Under the pieces are notes generated by a model. It was not told the DNA's origin and made no database searches. It saw only the letters and a list, made by a program, of their open reading frames with translations. A DNA stretch of 64,000 nucleotides, from the NCBI GenBank assembly GCA_030247855.1, contig JAPDRN010000084.1:88984-152983 (forward strand), written 5' to 3'. Shown here piece after piece: positions 1-8,940 of this stretch (position 1 is the stretch's first letter; each line of letters starts with the position of its first letter). Origin of the DNA: Knufia peltigerae. Taxonomy: Eukaryota > Ascomycota > Eurotiomycetes > Chaetothyriales > Trichomeriaceae. The translations under genes were made by a program, and so were the position numbers.

Positions 1-900
1 GATTTCTACCTGTTCGACACCCGCGCAAAGGCAGCCGAGCATCTGCTCAGCCGCAGCGAATGGGTCGACCCGAAACTTGCCGCCACCGTGCGTCCGTTCT
101 CGCTGAAGGCGCGCGACGGACTGCCGCTGCACGGCTTCCTGACTCTGCCGCCGGGCAGCGAAGGGCGCAATCTGCCATTGGTCGTGCTGCCGCACGGTGG
201 TCCCTTCGGCGTATTCGATGAAGGCAGCTACAGCAATGAGCCGCAGATGCTGGCGGCAGCAGGGTATGCCGTGTTGCAGGTCAACTTCCGTGGCTCAGCC
301 AACTATGGCCGCGCGTTCACCCAGGCGGGTGCGAAGCAGTGGGGCGCGGCCATGCAGGACGATGTGACCGACGCCACCCGCTGGGCCATCGCAGAGGGCA
401 TCGCCGACAGGAACCGCATCTGCATCTATGGGGCCAGCTACGGTGCGTATGCCGCGATGATGGGCCCGATTCGCGAACCCGGGCTGTATCAGTGCGCCGC
501 CGGCTACGTCGGTGTGTACGACCTGCCGCTGATGTTCAGTGGTGAGGCACAGTTGAGCGATTCGGCCATGGCCTGGCAGCGCGAATGGGTAGGCGATCCG
601 AAGGCCCTGGGAGGCCGTTCGCCGGTGAACCTGGCCGCACAGCTGAAAGTGCCGGTGTTCCTGGCCGCTGGCGGCGAAGACACGCGTGCGCCGATCAAGC
701 ATACCGAGCGCATGGAGGCAGCGCTGAAGGCGGCCGGCTCACCGGTGGAGAGTTTGTATTACCGCACCGAAGGGCACGGTTTCCATCGGCCTGAGCACCA
801 GCGCGAGTACTACAGCAGGCTGCTGGCCTTCCTGTCACGCAGCCTGGGCGGCGGCACCGCCAGCACCAGCACGACCGCAGGCGCTGACAAGGCACCGTAA
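1..900 (+). CDS. S9-family serine peptidase, C-terminal part (5' end outside window)
   Basis: The frame is open from the first base, so this is the 3' part of a longer gene and the ATG-like codon at 88 is internal. The visible ~299 residues are the alpha/beta-hydrolase catalytic domain of a prolyl-oligopeptidase (S9) enzyme. It has the oxyanion region LPHGGP, the nucleophile motif GASYGAY, the Asp in AAGGEDTRAP and the His in TEGHGF. S9 enzymes hydrolyse short peptides, often after Pro or an N-acylated residue; the exact specificity cannot be read here. The next gene encodes a close paralogue with almost the same catalytic domain, so this is a tandem duplication. The tail is Ala/Ser/Thr-rich, as in the paralogue. 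Confidence 0.9.
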   Translation, partial: DFYLFDTRAKAAEHLLSRSEWVDPKLAATVRPFSLKARDGLPLHGFLTLPPGSEGRNLPLVVLPHGGPFGVFDEGSYSNEPQMLAAAGYAVLQVNFRGSANYGRAFTQAGAKQWGAAMQDDVTDATRWAIAEGIADRNRICIYGASYGAYAAMMGPIREPGLYQCAAGYVGVYDLPLMFSGEAQLSDSAMAWQREWVGDPKALGGRSPVNLAAQLKVPVFLAAGGEDTRAPIKHTERMEAALKAAGSPVESLYYRTEGHGFHRPEHQREYYSRLLAFLSRSLGGGTASTSTTAGADKAP

Positions 901-967
901 GGCAGGCGAGCCGCGCGCCGCGGACCCGACGCCGGGCAGGGGGATGCCCGGTTTCAAGGAGAACGTC

Positions 968-2953
968 ATGAAGCATGCAAGGGTGCTGGCCGCATTGATG
1001 GCCATCTGCGGTGTGGGTGGGGTGGAGGCTGCGGAGGTTTCGCTGGACGGTTATGTGCGCCGCGCGGAGTTCAATGACATCCAGCTCTCGCCCACCGGCG
1101 AGTACCTGGCCATGACCTTGCCGCTGGACGGCGCAACCGCGGTGGCGGTACTGCGTACCGACACGATGGAACTGGTCGGCAATTTCCGACCGCCACGCAA
1201 CAATCATGCAGCCGAGGTCGACTGGGTGAGTGACACCCGCCTGCTCATCGGCCTGGCCGAGAAATGGGGGCCACTGGACCAGCCACGGCCGACCGGCGAA
1301 CTGTATGCCATCGATGCCAATGGCAAGCGCGGTGATCTGCTGGTCGGTTACCGTGCGCGCCCGGACGAGCCCGGCTTCGTGACCGGACGGGTGGCCGAGC
1401 AGGTGGCTGCATTCCTGGCCGATCCCCTGGCTGCCGACGAGCGCAACGTGTTGATCTCGCTGTGGCCATTTGCCAATGACACCAATACGCGGTTGGAACG
1501 GATGGATGTCATCACCGGGCGCCGCGTCCTGGTCTCGCGCTCGCCGGTGCAGCGCGCGACGTTTACCACCGACAATCAAGGTGAGCTGCGCTTCGCCCAC
1601 GGAGCCGCCGCCGACAACGTCAACAAGCTCTACTATCGCCAGGACCGTGATCACTGGACCCTGGTCAACGACGAAGGCGGCAGCCATCGCATCGAACGCC
1701 CGATCGGCTTTTCCGCCGACAATCGGCTGGCCTACCTGGTGGTGGAGCAGGCCCGCGGCCCTGATGCGGTGGTCAGCTGGGACCCGGTCAGCGGAGAACG
1801 GCGTACGCTGCTGCAGGACGACACCGTCGACCCCACCCGCGTGGTCTACCAGCCCGGCACGCGCGTGCCGGTGGGTATCCAGTTCGTCGGCGCCGTCACG
1901 CGCACCGCCTTTTTCGATGAGCAGTCGCCGACTGCCAGCACCCAGCGCAGGCTTGAAAAGGCGTTTCCCGGGCAGGTCGTGAGCCTGCTCACCGGCACCC
2001 GCGACAACGCGCGCCTGCTGGTGAAGGTGAGCTCGGCGACCAATCCCGGCGACTATTTCCTGTACACCACTGCCACCCGCAACGCCGCGTTCCTCACCGG
2101 TCGCCATCGCTGGTTCGATCGCGATGGCGGTGCCAGCGTTCGCCCGGTCACTCTGGCTGCGCGGGATGGCCTGCCGCTGCATGGCTTCCTGACCCTGCCC
2201 AAGGGCAGTGATGGGCACAATCTGCCGATGGTGGTGGTCCCGCATGGAGGTCCGATAGGTGTGTTCGATGACGGCAGCTTCGAGCGCGAGAACCAGTTGC
2301 TGGCCGACGCCGGCTACGCGGTGCTGCAGATCAACTTCCGCGGATCGGGCAACTACGGCCGTGCACATACCCAGGCTGCTGCCCGGCAATGGGGCCGCGC
2401 GATGCAGGACGATGTGACCGACGCCACCCGCTGGGCGATCAGCCAGGGCATCGCCGACAGCGCACGCATCTGCATCTACGGTGCCAGCTACGGTGCGTAC
2501 TCGGCCATGATGGGCGCTGTGCGCGAGCCGGGGCTGTACCGCTGCGCGGCAGGCTATGTGGGGGTGTACGACCTGCCGTTGATGTTCAAACGGGGCGACA
2601 TCCAGGATCGCGCCTCCGGCGTGACCTATCTGCAGGAGTGGCTGGGTGATCCGGCCACGCTGGCGGCGGTATCGCCGGTGAATCTTGCGGCGAGCATCAA
2701 GGTACCGGTGCTTCTGGCCGCCGGTCGCGAAGACCTACGCGCGCCGGTGCAGCACACCGAACGCATGGAAGCGGCGTTGAAACAGGCCGGTGTGCCGGTG
2801 GAAGCGCTGTATTACCCGCGGGAGGGACACGGCCTGTACGCCGAGGCCAACCAGCGCGACTACTACAGCCGATTGCTTGCCTTCCTGTCACGCAGTCTGG
2901 GGGGCGGTACCGCAGCGGCCGCGACGTCTTCCGACAAGGGCAAGGCGCCTTGA
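968..2953 (+). CDS. S9-family serine peptidase, exported
   Basis: 661 residues. The start at 968 is preferred over an in-frame ATG at 944 because AAGGAG lies just upstream and the product then begins with a clean signal peptide (MKHARVLAALMAICGVGGVEA), which points to the periplasm. Residues ~25-395 are a diverged beta-propeller-like region. Residues ~400-650 are the alpha/beta-hydrolase domain, with Ser507 in GASYGAY, Asp589 in REDLRAP and His621 in REGHG. The family cleaves oligopeptides. It lies 67 bases after a paralogous S9 gene and may be transcribed with it. A GC-rich hairpin follows the stop codon. The substrate is unknown. Confidence 0.92.
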   Translation: MKHARVLAALMAICGVGGVEAAEVSLDGYVRRAEFNDIQLSPTGEYLAMTLPLDGATAVAVLRTDTMELVGNFRPPRNNHAAEVDWVSDTRLLIGLAEKWGPLDQPRPTGELYAIDANGKRGDLLVGYRARPDEPGFVTGRVAEQVAAFLADPLAADERNVLISLWPFANDTNTRLERMDVITGRRVLVSRSPVQRATFTTDNQGELRFAHGAAADNVNKLYYRQDRDHWTLVNDEGGSHRIERPIGFSADNRLAYLVVEQARGPDAVVSWDPVSGERRTLLQDDTVDPTRVVYQPGTRVPVGIQFVGAVTRTAFFDEQSPTASTQRRLEKAFPGQVVSLLTGTRDNARLLVKVSSATNPGDYFLYTTATRNAAFLTGRHRWFDRDGGASVRPVTLAARDGLPLHGFLTLPKGSDGHNLPMVVVPHGGPIGVFDDGSFERENQLLADAGYAVLQINFRGSGNYGRAHTQAAARQWGRAMQDDVTDATRWAISQGIADSARICIYGASYGAYSAMMGAVREPGLYRCAAGYVGVYDLPLMFKRGDIQDRASGVTYLQEWLGDPATLAAVSPVNLAASIKVPVLLAAGREDLRAPVQHTERMEAALKQAGVPVEALYYPREGHGLYAEANQRDYYSRLLAFLSRSLGGGTAAAATSSDKGKAP

Positions 2954-2960
2954 GCTGACG

Positions 2961-2986
2961 GCGACGGGCGCATAGGCGCCCGTCGC
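2961..2986. terminator. Hairpin between convergent genes
   Basis: A perfect 11-bp stem (GCGACGGGCGC, ATAG loop, then the complement) sits in the 41-bp gap between the convergent S9 peptidase and autotransporter genes. There is no clear T-run on either side, so it may act as a 3'-end stabiliser or a weak bidirectional terminator. Confidence 0.6.
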
Positions 2987-2994
2987 CCAGTACT

Positions 2995-5631
2995 TCAGCG
3001 GAAGCGGTAGCCGAACTGAAGGTCAGCGCGGACATCGCGTTCGCCCCACTGGCGCAGGCTGGACAGCTGCGCGCCGAAGCCCAGGTTCGATGCCTGGTAG
3101 TTCAGGCCCAGCTGCAGCCTGTGGTCGACGCCGCTGCGGCGTACGCCGGGCAGGGTGAAGGCATTGCCCGATGCGCCCAGCAGCTGCGCAGAGCGCGCCT
3201 GCTCGCGCAGTGCCATCGGTCGGCTCGCTGCCACGTCGGCCTGCAGGTGCCACTGCGCGCCGAGCGAGCGCTTGAACGCGCTGCCCACTTCCAGCTGCAC
3301 GCCCTGCAGGCGGCCATCGGCCACCGCCAGGCCGAAGCCGTTGGCGTGCTGTTCGTGGAAGGCGCCTTCACGCTGGTCGAAGGCGCTGGCCTTGATGCGC
3401 GGCTGCCACTGCACCTTGCCCAGTGAAGACGTCATGTCGAGCGTGGTGGCCAGCATCGTCCTGCCGATGCGGCGCTGGCTGTGCGCGGTTTCGCGGGTCT
3501 GGTCCCAGCCGAGCTGGCGCTGACCCTGCAGCTGGTGCTGCTCATGGCCAAGCTGGTGGCGCAACTGCAGCGCTCCCCACTGCTGGGCCAGACCGATACC
3601 GGCGAACTGCGAGTGCAGCCGATCCTGCCCGCCGCCTGCGGAAAGGTCACCCGACAGTGCCGCCGTGGCCAACTGCAGAATCTGGCCGCCACGCAGTTGC
3701 AGCGCCACCTGCATCGCGCCACCATCGCCGCGCACTCCATACGCATTGGCCTGCCCGCCGCCGAAGGCCAGCGCGCGCGATTGCCCGGCCGGTTGGGCCG
3801 CCAACTGCGACCACAGCGCATCCGCATTGCTGCCCACGCGCAGCGCACTGCCCACCAGGCTGGCGCCGGACAGCTGCCGCAGCGCGTTCTGGAATGTGTG
3901 CTGATCGGCCACCTCCAGGCTGTGGAAAAGCGCATCGTTGCGGTATGCGTTTTCCAGCGCGGATGCGATCTGCTGCTGGTCATCGCTGGCCAGCTCACGG
4001 TAGTTTCGGCGCTGCATCGTTACATCCACGTTGCCCTGCGCATCGCGTTCGGCGTGCGCGTGCCAGACCACACTGGCGCTACGGATGTTCTGCTCGCCGC
4101 CTTCGGCACCGCTGACCACATCGTGCAGCACGACGTGCGAGGCATCAGTGCCGCGGGTGAAGCCGGTGTCCACCGCAACGTCCTGCAGCTGCCCACCGTC
4201 ATGCAGCATCAGCCGGCCGGCGCTGCCATCGGCATTGGTGCCAACGGTGTAGCCGCCGATGCCGCGGGGCGTCTGCCAGCCAAGATCATCGCCCGGGCGG
4301 TCGGCGGCGGCCGAATCAGCATCGGCATGCAGGCCACTGCCCTGGCCGTATAGGTTCACCACGCCATTGTTGATCAGCCGGCCGCTGCCGCCTGCGGCGA
4401 TCTGGAAGGCGAAGGAATCGGCGGCATGGATGTTGATCACCCCACCGCGTCGGTTGTTCATCGTTGCGCTGCCATCGGACTGCATGGCCACCATGCCGCG
4501 GCCCTGGTTGTTGGTGGTCGTGCCCAGGTTGATCACGCCATCGTTGATCAGGGTCGCGCCGCGCGCGCCACGCATCGCCACCGCGCCGTCGCCGGTGACA
4601 GTCAACGTGCCCTGGTTGAGCACTGTGGCGTGCACGCCTTCGGCGTGCAGCAGGGCGCTGTTGCGTGCCGAACTCTGGATGCTGGCGCCGCTGCGGTTGA
4701 CGGCATGGCTGGCATGGCTGTCCGCCACCAGGCGAAGCACGCTGCCATTGGCGCCGTCGAGCTGGATGTGGCCACGGTTGTCGAGCACATCGATCGCATC
4801 GCGATCGGTACCCCACGCCCCGGTCACTGCATCGAACAGCGCGCTGCCAGCGGCGAGGTCGCGCGCCAGGATGCGGCCTTCGTTCTCCACTTCCGCACGG
4901 TCGCGCAGGGCGATGCTGGTAGCGCTGATGTCGAGTACGCCATTGCGGCCATTGTCCAGGTCCGAATCCTGGGTGAAAGACCATTGGCCACCCCGCGCAT
5001 GCAGGACACTGTTGTTGTCGATTTCGGCTTCACCTGCTGCCTGCACGCGCGCGCCGATGAACTCGGCCCGGCTGAAGTTCTCCAGGCTTCCATCGCCGGC
5101 GAGTTCGAGGGCGCCCTCGATGCGTAGTGCGCCATGGTTGTCCAGGTCCGCATCGCCATCGATGCGCAGGGTACTGGCGCTTCCGACGGTCAGGTTGCCG
5201 GTATTGCGCAGCTCGCCTTCGCCAACGAGGTGCAGCGTGCCGGCCAGCAACTGCAGTTGCCCCTCGTTGCGGGCGCGGCCGGCGACACGGGTGGTGACCG
5301 GCTGATGCCAGTTCACCTGGGTGCCCGCGGCCGACAGCACCTGGTTGTTGCCGAACTGGCCACCTTCCTGGCCGGGCGGCACCGCGCCACCGCCACCGCT
5401 GCCACCCTCACTGCCGCCACCGCCACCGCCACCGGCTGCCGCAGCACCCAGGCCCAAGGCCGCCAGGCCGCCCCACCACCAGCCGGAAATGCCGGTGCCG
5501 GAATCGCAGTGAATCTGGTCGGTATCCTCGCAGGAGTCGGAGGTACCGTCCGCGAGCGCCGGAACCGGGGTGAGCAGACAGGTCGAGATGAGCAGGGCCA
5601 GCGGAGTGCGGGCCAATATGGAAGAGCGCAT
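2995..5631 (-). CDS. Autotransporter with beta-helical passenger
   Basis: 878 residues from ATG 5631, chosen because it opens a typical signal peptide (MRSSILARTPLALL, ending near PALA). A short Cys-containing segment and a very Gly-rich stretch follow (residues ~50-80: WWWGGLAALGLG, then runs of Gly and Ser). Residues ~85-560 carry repeated short beta-strand units of the type LxNxGxLxL and INDGVINLG, typical of a beta-helix passenger. The last ~280 residues look like an autotransporter barrel and end in FGYRFR, with the terminal aromatic-containing strand expected of an outer-membrane protein. No protease catalytic motif is visible in the passenger. An adhesin-like or surface-coat role is inferred. 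No strong ribosome-binding site is seen. Confidence 0.75.
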   Translation of the reverse strand: MRSSILARTPLALLISTCLLTPVPALADGTSDSCEDTDQIHCDSGTGISGWWWGGLAALGLGAAAAGGGGGGGSEGGSGGGGAVPPGQEGGQFGNNQVLSAAGTQVNWHQPVTTRVAGRARNEGQLQLLAGTLHLVGEGELRNTGNLTVGSASTLRIDGDADLDNHGALRIEGALELAGDGSLENFSRAEFIGARVQAAGEAEIDNNSVLHARGGQWSFTQDSDLDNGRNGVLDISATSIALRDRAEVENEGRILARDLAAGSALFDAVTGAWGTDRDAIDVLDNRGHIQLDGANGSVLRLVADSHASHAVNRSGASIQSSARNSALLHAEGVHATVLNQGTLTVTGDGAVAMRGARGATLINDGVINLGTTTNNQGRGMVAMQSDGSATMNNRRGGVINIHAADSFAFQIAAGGSGRLINNGVVNLYGQGSGLHADADSAAADRPGDDLGWQTPRGIGGYTVGTNADGSAGRLMLHDGGQLQDVAVDTGFTRGTDASHVVLHDVVSGAEGGEQNIRSASVVWHAHAERDAQGNVDVTMQRRNYRELASDDQQQIASALENAYRNDALFHSLEVADQHTFQNALRQLSGASLVGSALRVGSNADALWSQLAAQPAGQSRALAFGGGQANAYGVRGDGGAMQVALQLRGGQILQLATAALSGDLSAGGGQDRLHSQFAGIGLAQQWGALQLRHQLGHEQHQLQGQRQLGWDQTRETAHSQRRIGRTMLATTLDMTSSLGKVQWQPRIKASAFDQREGAFHEQHANGFGLAVADGRLQGVQLEVGSAFKRSLGAQWHLQADVAASRPMALREQARSAQLLGASGNAFTLPGVRRSGVDHRLQLGLNYQASNLGFGAQLSSLRQWGERDVRADLQFGYRFR

Positions 5632-5763
5632 GAAAGAAGGGGGGAGTGTAGGGAGGCCGCATCCTGCCTCCCTCTTCGGCCGCATCACATGCAATTTGTA
5701 CGAAAACGCTGTCGTCTTCGGCGCGACAATAGTGAATGACGCTGCAGGGTGACGCTATCGGCC

Positions 5764-7518
5764 CTATTTCACCCCGTGCATCATCCGCTTCAACAACGGC
5801 GCGGCGATGAAGGCCAGCAACGCGCAGCCCAGGCCGATCCACATCAGCAACCAGAACAGGTGCGCATAGGCACCGGCGGCCGCGGCCATGTCCAGCGTCT
5901 CGCCTTCGGGCACGTCAATCGCCGCCAGCTTGCCGAACAGCGCGGCCAGTGTTTCCGAGAAGGCTGTCGCGAGGAACCAGGTGCCCATCATCAGGCTCAT
6001 CACCCGCGGTACCGCCAGCTGGGTGACCGCCGACAGGCCCACCGGCGACAGGCACATCTCACCGCTGGCCAGAAGGAAGTAGGCCAGTACCAGCCACCAC
6101 ACGCTGGCCATCTCGCCGGTGGCACCGACGTGCTGCGCGGCCAGCGCCAGCGGCACGAACGACAGCGCACCGATCACCAGGCCCCAGGCCGACTTCACCG
6201 GCTTGCCCGGTTCCCAGCCACGACGGTCCATCCACGTCCACAGCGCAGCGAACGCTGGCGCCAGCAGCACCAGGAACAGGCCGCCGAGGTAGGTCAGCGA
6301 GCCGGCGGTCTGCGGAATCACCAGGCAGTCGCGCACCAGCAGCACCAGCATCAGCGCGACGATGGCGATGAAGAACGTACGCGGCGCGGCCGAACCGGGG
6401 CGGCGTTCGGACAGGCGCGCGCTGACCACGAAGCCCAGCGGTGCCAGCAGCAGCGAGAGGATCGACCACGGCAGCGGCGAGCCTTCGCGGATCACCAGTG
6501 CCGGCACGATGTCCTTGGTCAACAGGCGGTCGGTAAAGGTCACCCACGAGCCGTAGGACTGCTCGTACATCGTGAAGAACACCAGTGCCATGAAGATCAG
6601 CACCATCAGCGCGATCATCTGCTGGCGCTGCACCGGCGTGCACTTGCTGCCAGTGAACCAGGCGAACCAGACCAGCACGCCGCCGAGCACCACCAGCATC
6701 AGCATCAGCGCCAGGCTGATTTCACCGCCAAGCGCGAAGGCACCGTTGCCGGCCGCCCACATCAGCCAGGCCACCGGCAGCACGCCGATCACCGCGCAGA
6801 GGTAGATCAGCCATTCGCGCGGCAGGCCCAGCACCTTCTGCTTCAGCGTGGCCGGCTGCGGCGGTTCGGCATGGCCCTGCAGGTATTTCTGGCCCCACAG
6901 GAACATCGCCAGGCCGGCAATCATGCCGATGCCGGCCGCACCGAAACCGTACTTCCAGCCGTAGACCTCGCCGAGGAAACCGCACACCAGCGAGGAGAAC
7001 AGGGCACCCAGGTTGATGCCTGCATAGAACAGCGAGAAGCCCGAATCGCGGCGCGGATCGTCCTGCGGATAGAGCTTGCCGACGATGGTGGAGATGTTCG
7101 GCTTGAGGAAGCCGACGCCCATGATGATCAGCGCCAGCGACAGATAGGTCACTGCCAATGCCGAGGTGTCGCGCACTACTTCGCCATTGACCCGGTATGC
7201 GGCGTGGCCCTCGAAGGCCATGCCGAGGTGGCCGAGCACCAGCAGGATGCCGCCGAACAGCACCGCGCGGCGCATGCCCAGCCAGCGGTCGGCGAGCATG
7301 CCGCCGAATACCGGGATGCAGTACACCAGGCCACCATAGGCACCGAGCAGGTCCAGCCCGGCCTTGTCACCGAACAGGTGGTACTTGGTGAGGTACAGCA
7401 ACAGCAGCGCCTTCATGCCGTAGAAGGAGAAGCGCTCCCACATTTCGGTGAAGAAGCAGACGTAGACGCCCTTGGGATGGCCCAGGAAGTCGTCGGAAGC
7501 GATAGCAGTGGAATTCAT
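5764..7518 (-). CDS. POT/PTR2-family proton-coupled oligopeptide transporter
   Basis: 584 residues, inner membrane, about 14 helices. Helix 1 has the POT signature: FFTEMWERFSFYGM contains the ExxER motif used for proton coupling. The second family signature, FYAGINLGALFSS, is near residue 165. The family imports di- and tripeptides with protons. The central loop holds extra helices, as in other bacterial POT proteins. It sits among peptidase genes and close to an OPT transporter, which fits peptide nutrition. The neighbour on the same strand starts 72 bases upstream of this ATG. Confidence 0.93.
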   Translation of the reverse strand: MNSTAIASDDFLGHPKGVYVCFFTEMWERFSFYGMKALLLLYLTKYHLFGDKAGLDLLGAYGGLVYCIPVFGGMLADRWLGMRRAVLFGGILLVLGHLGMAFEGHAAYRVNGEVVRDTSALAVTYLSLALIIMGVGFLKPNISTIVGKLYPQDDPRRDSGFSLFYAGINLGALFSSLVCGFLGEVYGWKYGFGAAGIGMIAGLAMFLWGQKYLQGHAEPPQPATLKQKVLGLPREWLIYLCAVIGVLPVAWLMWAAGNGAFALGGEISLALMLMLVVLGGVLVWFAWFTGSKCTPVQRQQMIALMVLIFMALVFFTMYEQSYGSWVTFTDRLLTKDIVPALVIREGSPLPWSILSLLLAPLGFVVSARLSERRPGSAAPRTFFIAIVALMLVLLVRDCLVIPQTAGSLTYLGGLFLVLLAPAFAALWTWMDRRGWEPGKPVKSAWGLVIGALSFVPLALAAQHVGATGEMASVWWLVLAYFLLASGEMCLSPVGLSAVTQLAVPRVMSLMMGTWFLATAFSETLAALFGKLAAIDVPEGETLDMAAAAGAYAHLFWLLMWIGLGCALLAFIAAPLLKRMMHGVK

Positions 7519-7548
7519 CGCGGAATTATAGGCCCGCGCCCGCTTTCA

Positions 7549-7573
7549 GTAGATCCACGCCATGCGTGGATGG
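7549..7573. repeat. SMAG-type GTAG palindrome (ATCCACGC variant)
   Basis: GTAG followed by the hairpin ATCCACGC/GCGTGGAT. It belongs to a sequence variant of the GTAG-headed short palindromes found throughout Stenotrophomonas. It lies in the 72-bp gap between the POT gene and the DUF1624 gene. A CTAC at 7591-7594 could be the far end of a decayed partner. Confidence 0.7.
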
Positions 7574-7590
7574 CCGCCCCGGTGCATGGT

Positions 7591-8739
7591 CTACAGGTAC
7601 CGCAACCAGGCCAGGTCGCGTCGCCGTGCCTTGAACCGCGCGAATGCCCGCGTCGGTGGGTACAGCACCACCGCCAGCGCGCAGGCCACCAGCAGCAGGC
7701 CGGCCACCGAGTCCAGTGCATACAGGCAACCGTGGGTCGGGCCCCAGGTCTTCAGCGCGGCCAGGTACAGCAGCTTCAGCACGTACAGGTGCAGCAGGTA
7801 GAAGAACATCGGCGCTGCACCGATATCGGCCAGCGGCCGCAGCGCGCGCGCCAGCGGCGGCCACTCATACAGCCGCAACAGCAGCAGGCCCACGCCCAGG
7901 GTCAGCAACAGGAACTGCAGCGACGGCGGGTACTTGGTGATGTTGAACACGCTCATCCACGTGCGCAGCGTGCTGGTCTGGTACTGCCAGGGTGCATCGC
8001 CATAGTCGTTGGCGAAGCGCAGCAGGGCGAAGGCGGCCAGTGCGCCCAGCCCGGCCCACAGCAACCGCTGCCGCCGCTGTTCGGGATCGCTGCCGGCGGC
8101 GAACCACGGTGCCATCAGGTAGCCCAGCGCGATCACCCCGATCCACGGCAGCACCGGGTAGGAGGTACGCAGGCTCAACCGCCCAGCCTCGATCCAGTCA
8201 CGCTGGTGCAGCACTTTCCACAGCACCGCCACCGCGCCGTCGCCCTGCACGCGCATGCCATCCAACAGGTTGTGGCCAGCCACAAGCGCCACCGCCAGTA
8301 CCGCCAGCACCGGCCGCGGCAGCCACAGCAGGCCGGCCAGCGCGATCATGCTCAGGCCGATCGCCCAGATCACCTGCAGGTACACCGTGTCCGGCGGGAA
8401 CTGGAAGGTCCAGGCGAAGTTGACCAGGGTCAGTTCCAGCACCACCAGGAACAGGCCGCGCTTGAGCAGGAAAGCCGCAATGGCACGGCGCGGATCGGCG
8501 TGGCGCTGGCCGTACAGCCATGCCGACAGGCCGGTCAGCAGCACGAACACCGGCGCGCACAGGTGGGCCAGCAGGCGGCAGGCGAACAGGGCAGGGGAGA
8601 CCGTCGCTGCGTCCATCGGGTCGCTCACCTGATGCTGCAGGAAGAAGGTCTCGCGCACGTGGTCGAGCAGCATCAACAGCATCACGGTGCCGCGCAGCTG
8701 GTCGATGGAGGCCAGCCGGGATGAGGCGGAAGGGGGCAT
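7591..8739 (-). CDS. DUF1624 / heparan-alpha-glucosaminide N-acetyltransferase-like membrane protein
   Basis: 382 residues with about ten membrane helices. The N-terminus (ASIDQLRGTVMLLMLLDHVR) has the R-G and D-H signature of the DUF1624/HGSNAT-like acyltransferase family. These integral membrane enzymes are thought to move acyl groups onto glycans across the membrane; the donor and acceptor here are unknown. The stop codon is TAG within a CTAC sequence at the edge of a GTAG-type repeat. The gene is divergent from the OPT transporter, with 201 bp between their starts. Confidence 0.8.
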   Translation of the reverse strand: MPPSASSRLASIDQLRGTVMLLMLLDHVRETFFLQHQVSDPMDAATVSPALFACRLLAHLCAPVFVLLTGLSAWLYGQRHADPRRAIAAFLLKRGLFLVVLELTLVNFAWTFQFPPDTVYLQVIWAIGLSMIALAGLLWLPRPVLAVLAVALVAGHNLLDGMRVQGDGAVAVLWKVLHQRDWIEAGRLSLRTSYPVLPWIGVIALGYLMAPWFAAGSDPEQRRQRLLWAGLGALAAFALLRFANDYGDAPWQYQTSTLRTWMSVFNITKYPPSLQFLLLTLGVGLLLLRLYEWPPLARALRPLADIGAAPMFFYLLHLYVLKLLYLAALKTWGPTHGCLYALDSVAGLLLVACALAVVLYPPTRAFARFKARRRDLAWLRYL

Positions 8740-8940
8740 GCAATGGGGCAGGTGCGGATCAATCGAAAGTTATAACATATCGTTTGCGTGGCGCCCACTC
8801 GCGCTTTGCCGCATCGGTTGGCTGGCGGTGCCCGTGCGGGCCTCTGCCCCTTCCATGCTCGGCCCCCATCCTTTGGCACGCTGGACTTGCCGCCCCCTGA
8901 ACGCTAGCGTGACAGGGATTTTTTGCCAGCAGGGGCTTTC
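8740..8940. promoter_or_regulatory. Divergent promoter region, DUF1624 gene / OPT transporter
   Basis: This 201-bp gap separates two divergently read transport/membrane genes and must hold both promoters. An AT-rich patch (GAAAGTTATAACATATCG, about 8764-8781) stands out from the GC-rich surroundings and is the likely core. I could not fix -35/-10 pairs with confidence. Confidence 0.4.

Noticed and set aside
5749..8724. A 991-codon plus-strand open frame
   Set aside because: It is antisense to the POT transporter and the DUF1624 gene, both with clear family motifs. Its own translation is low-complexity His/Gln/Arg-rich.
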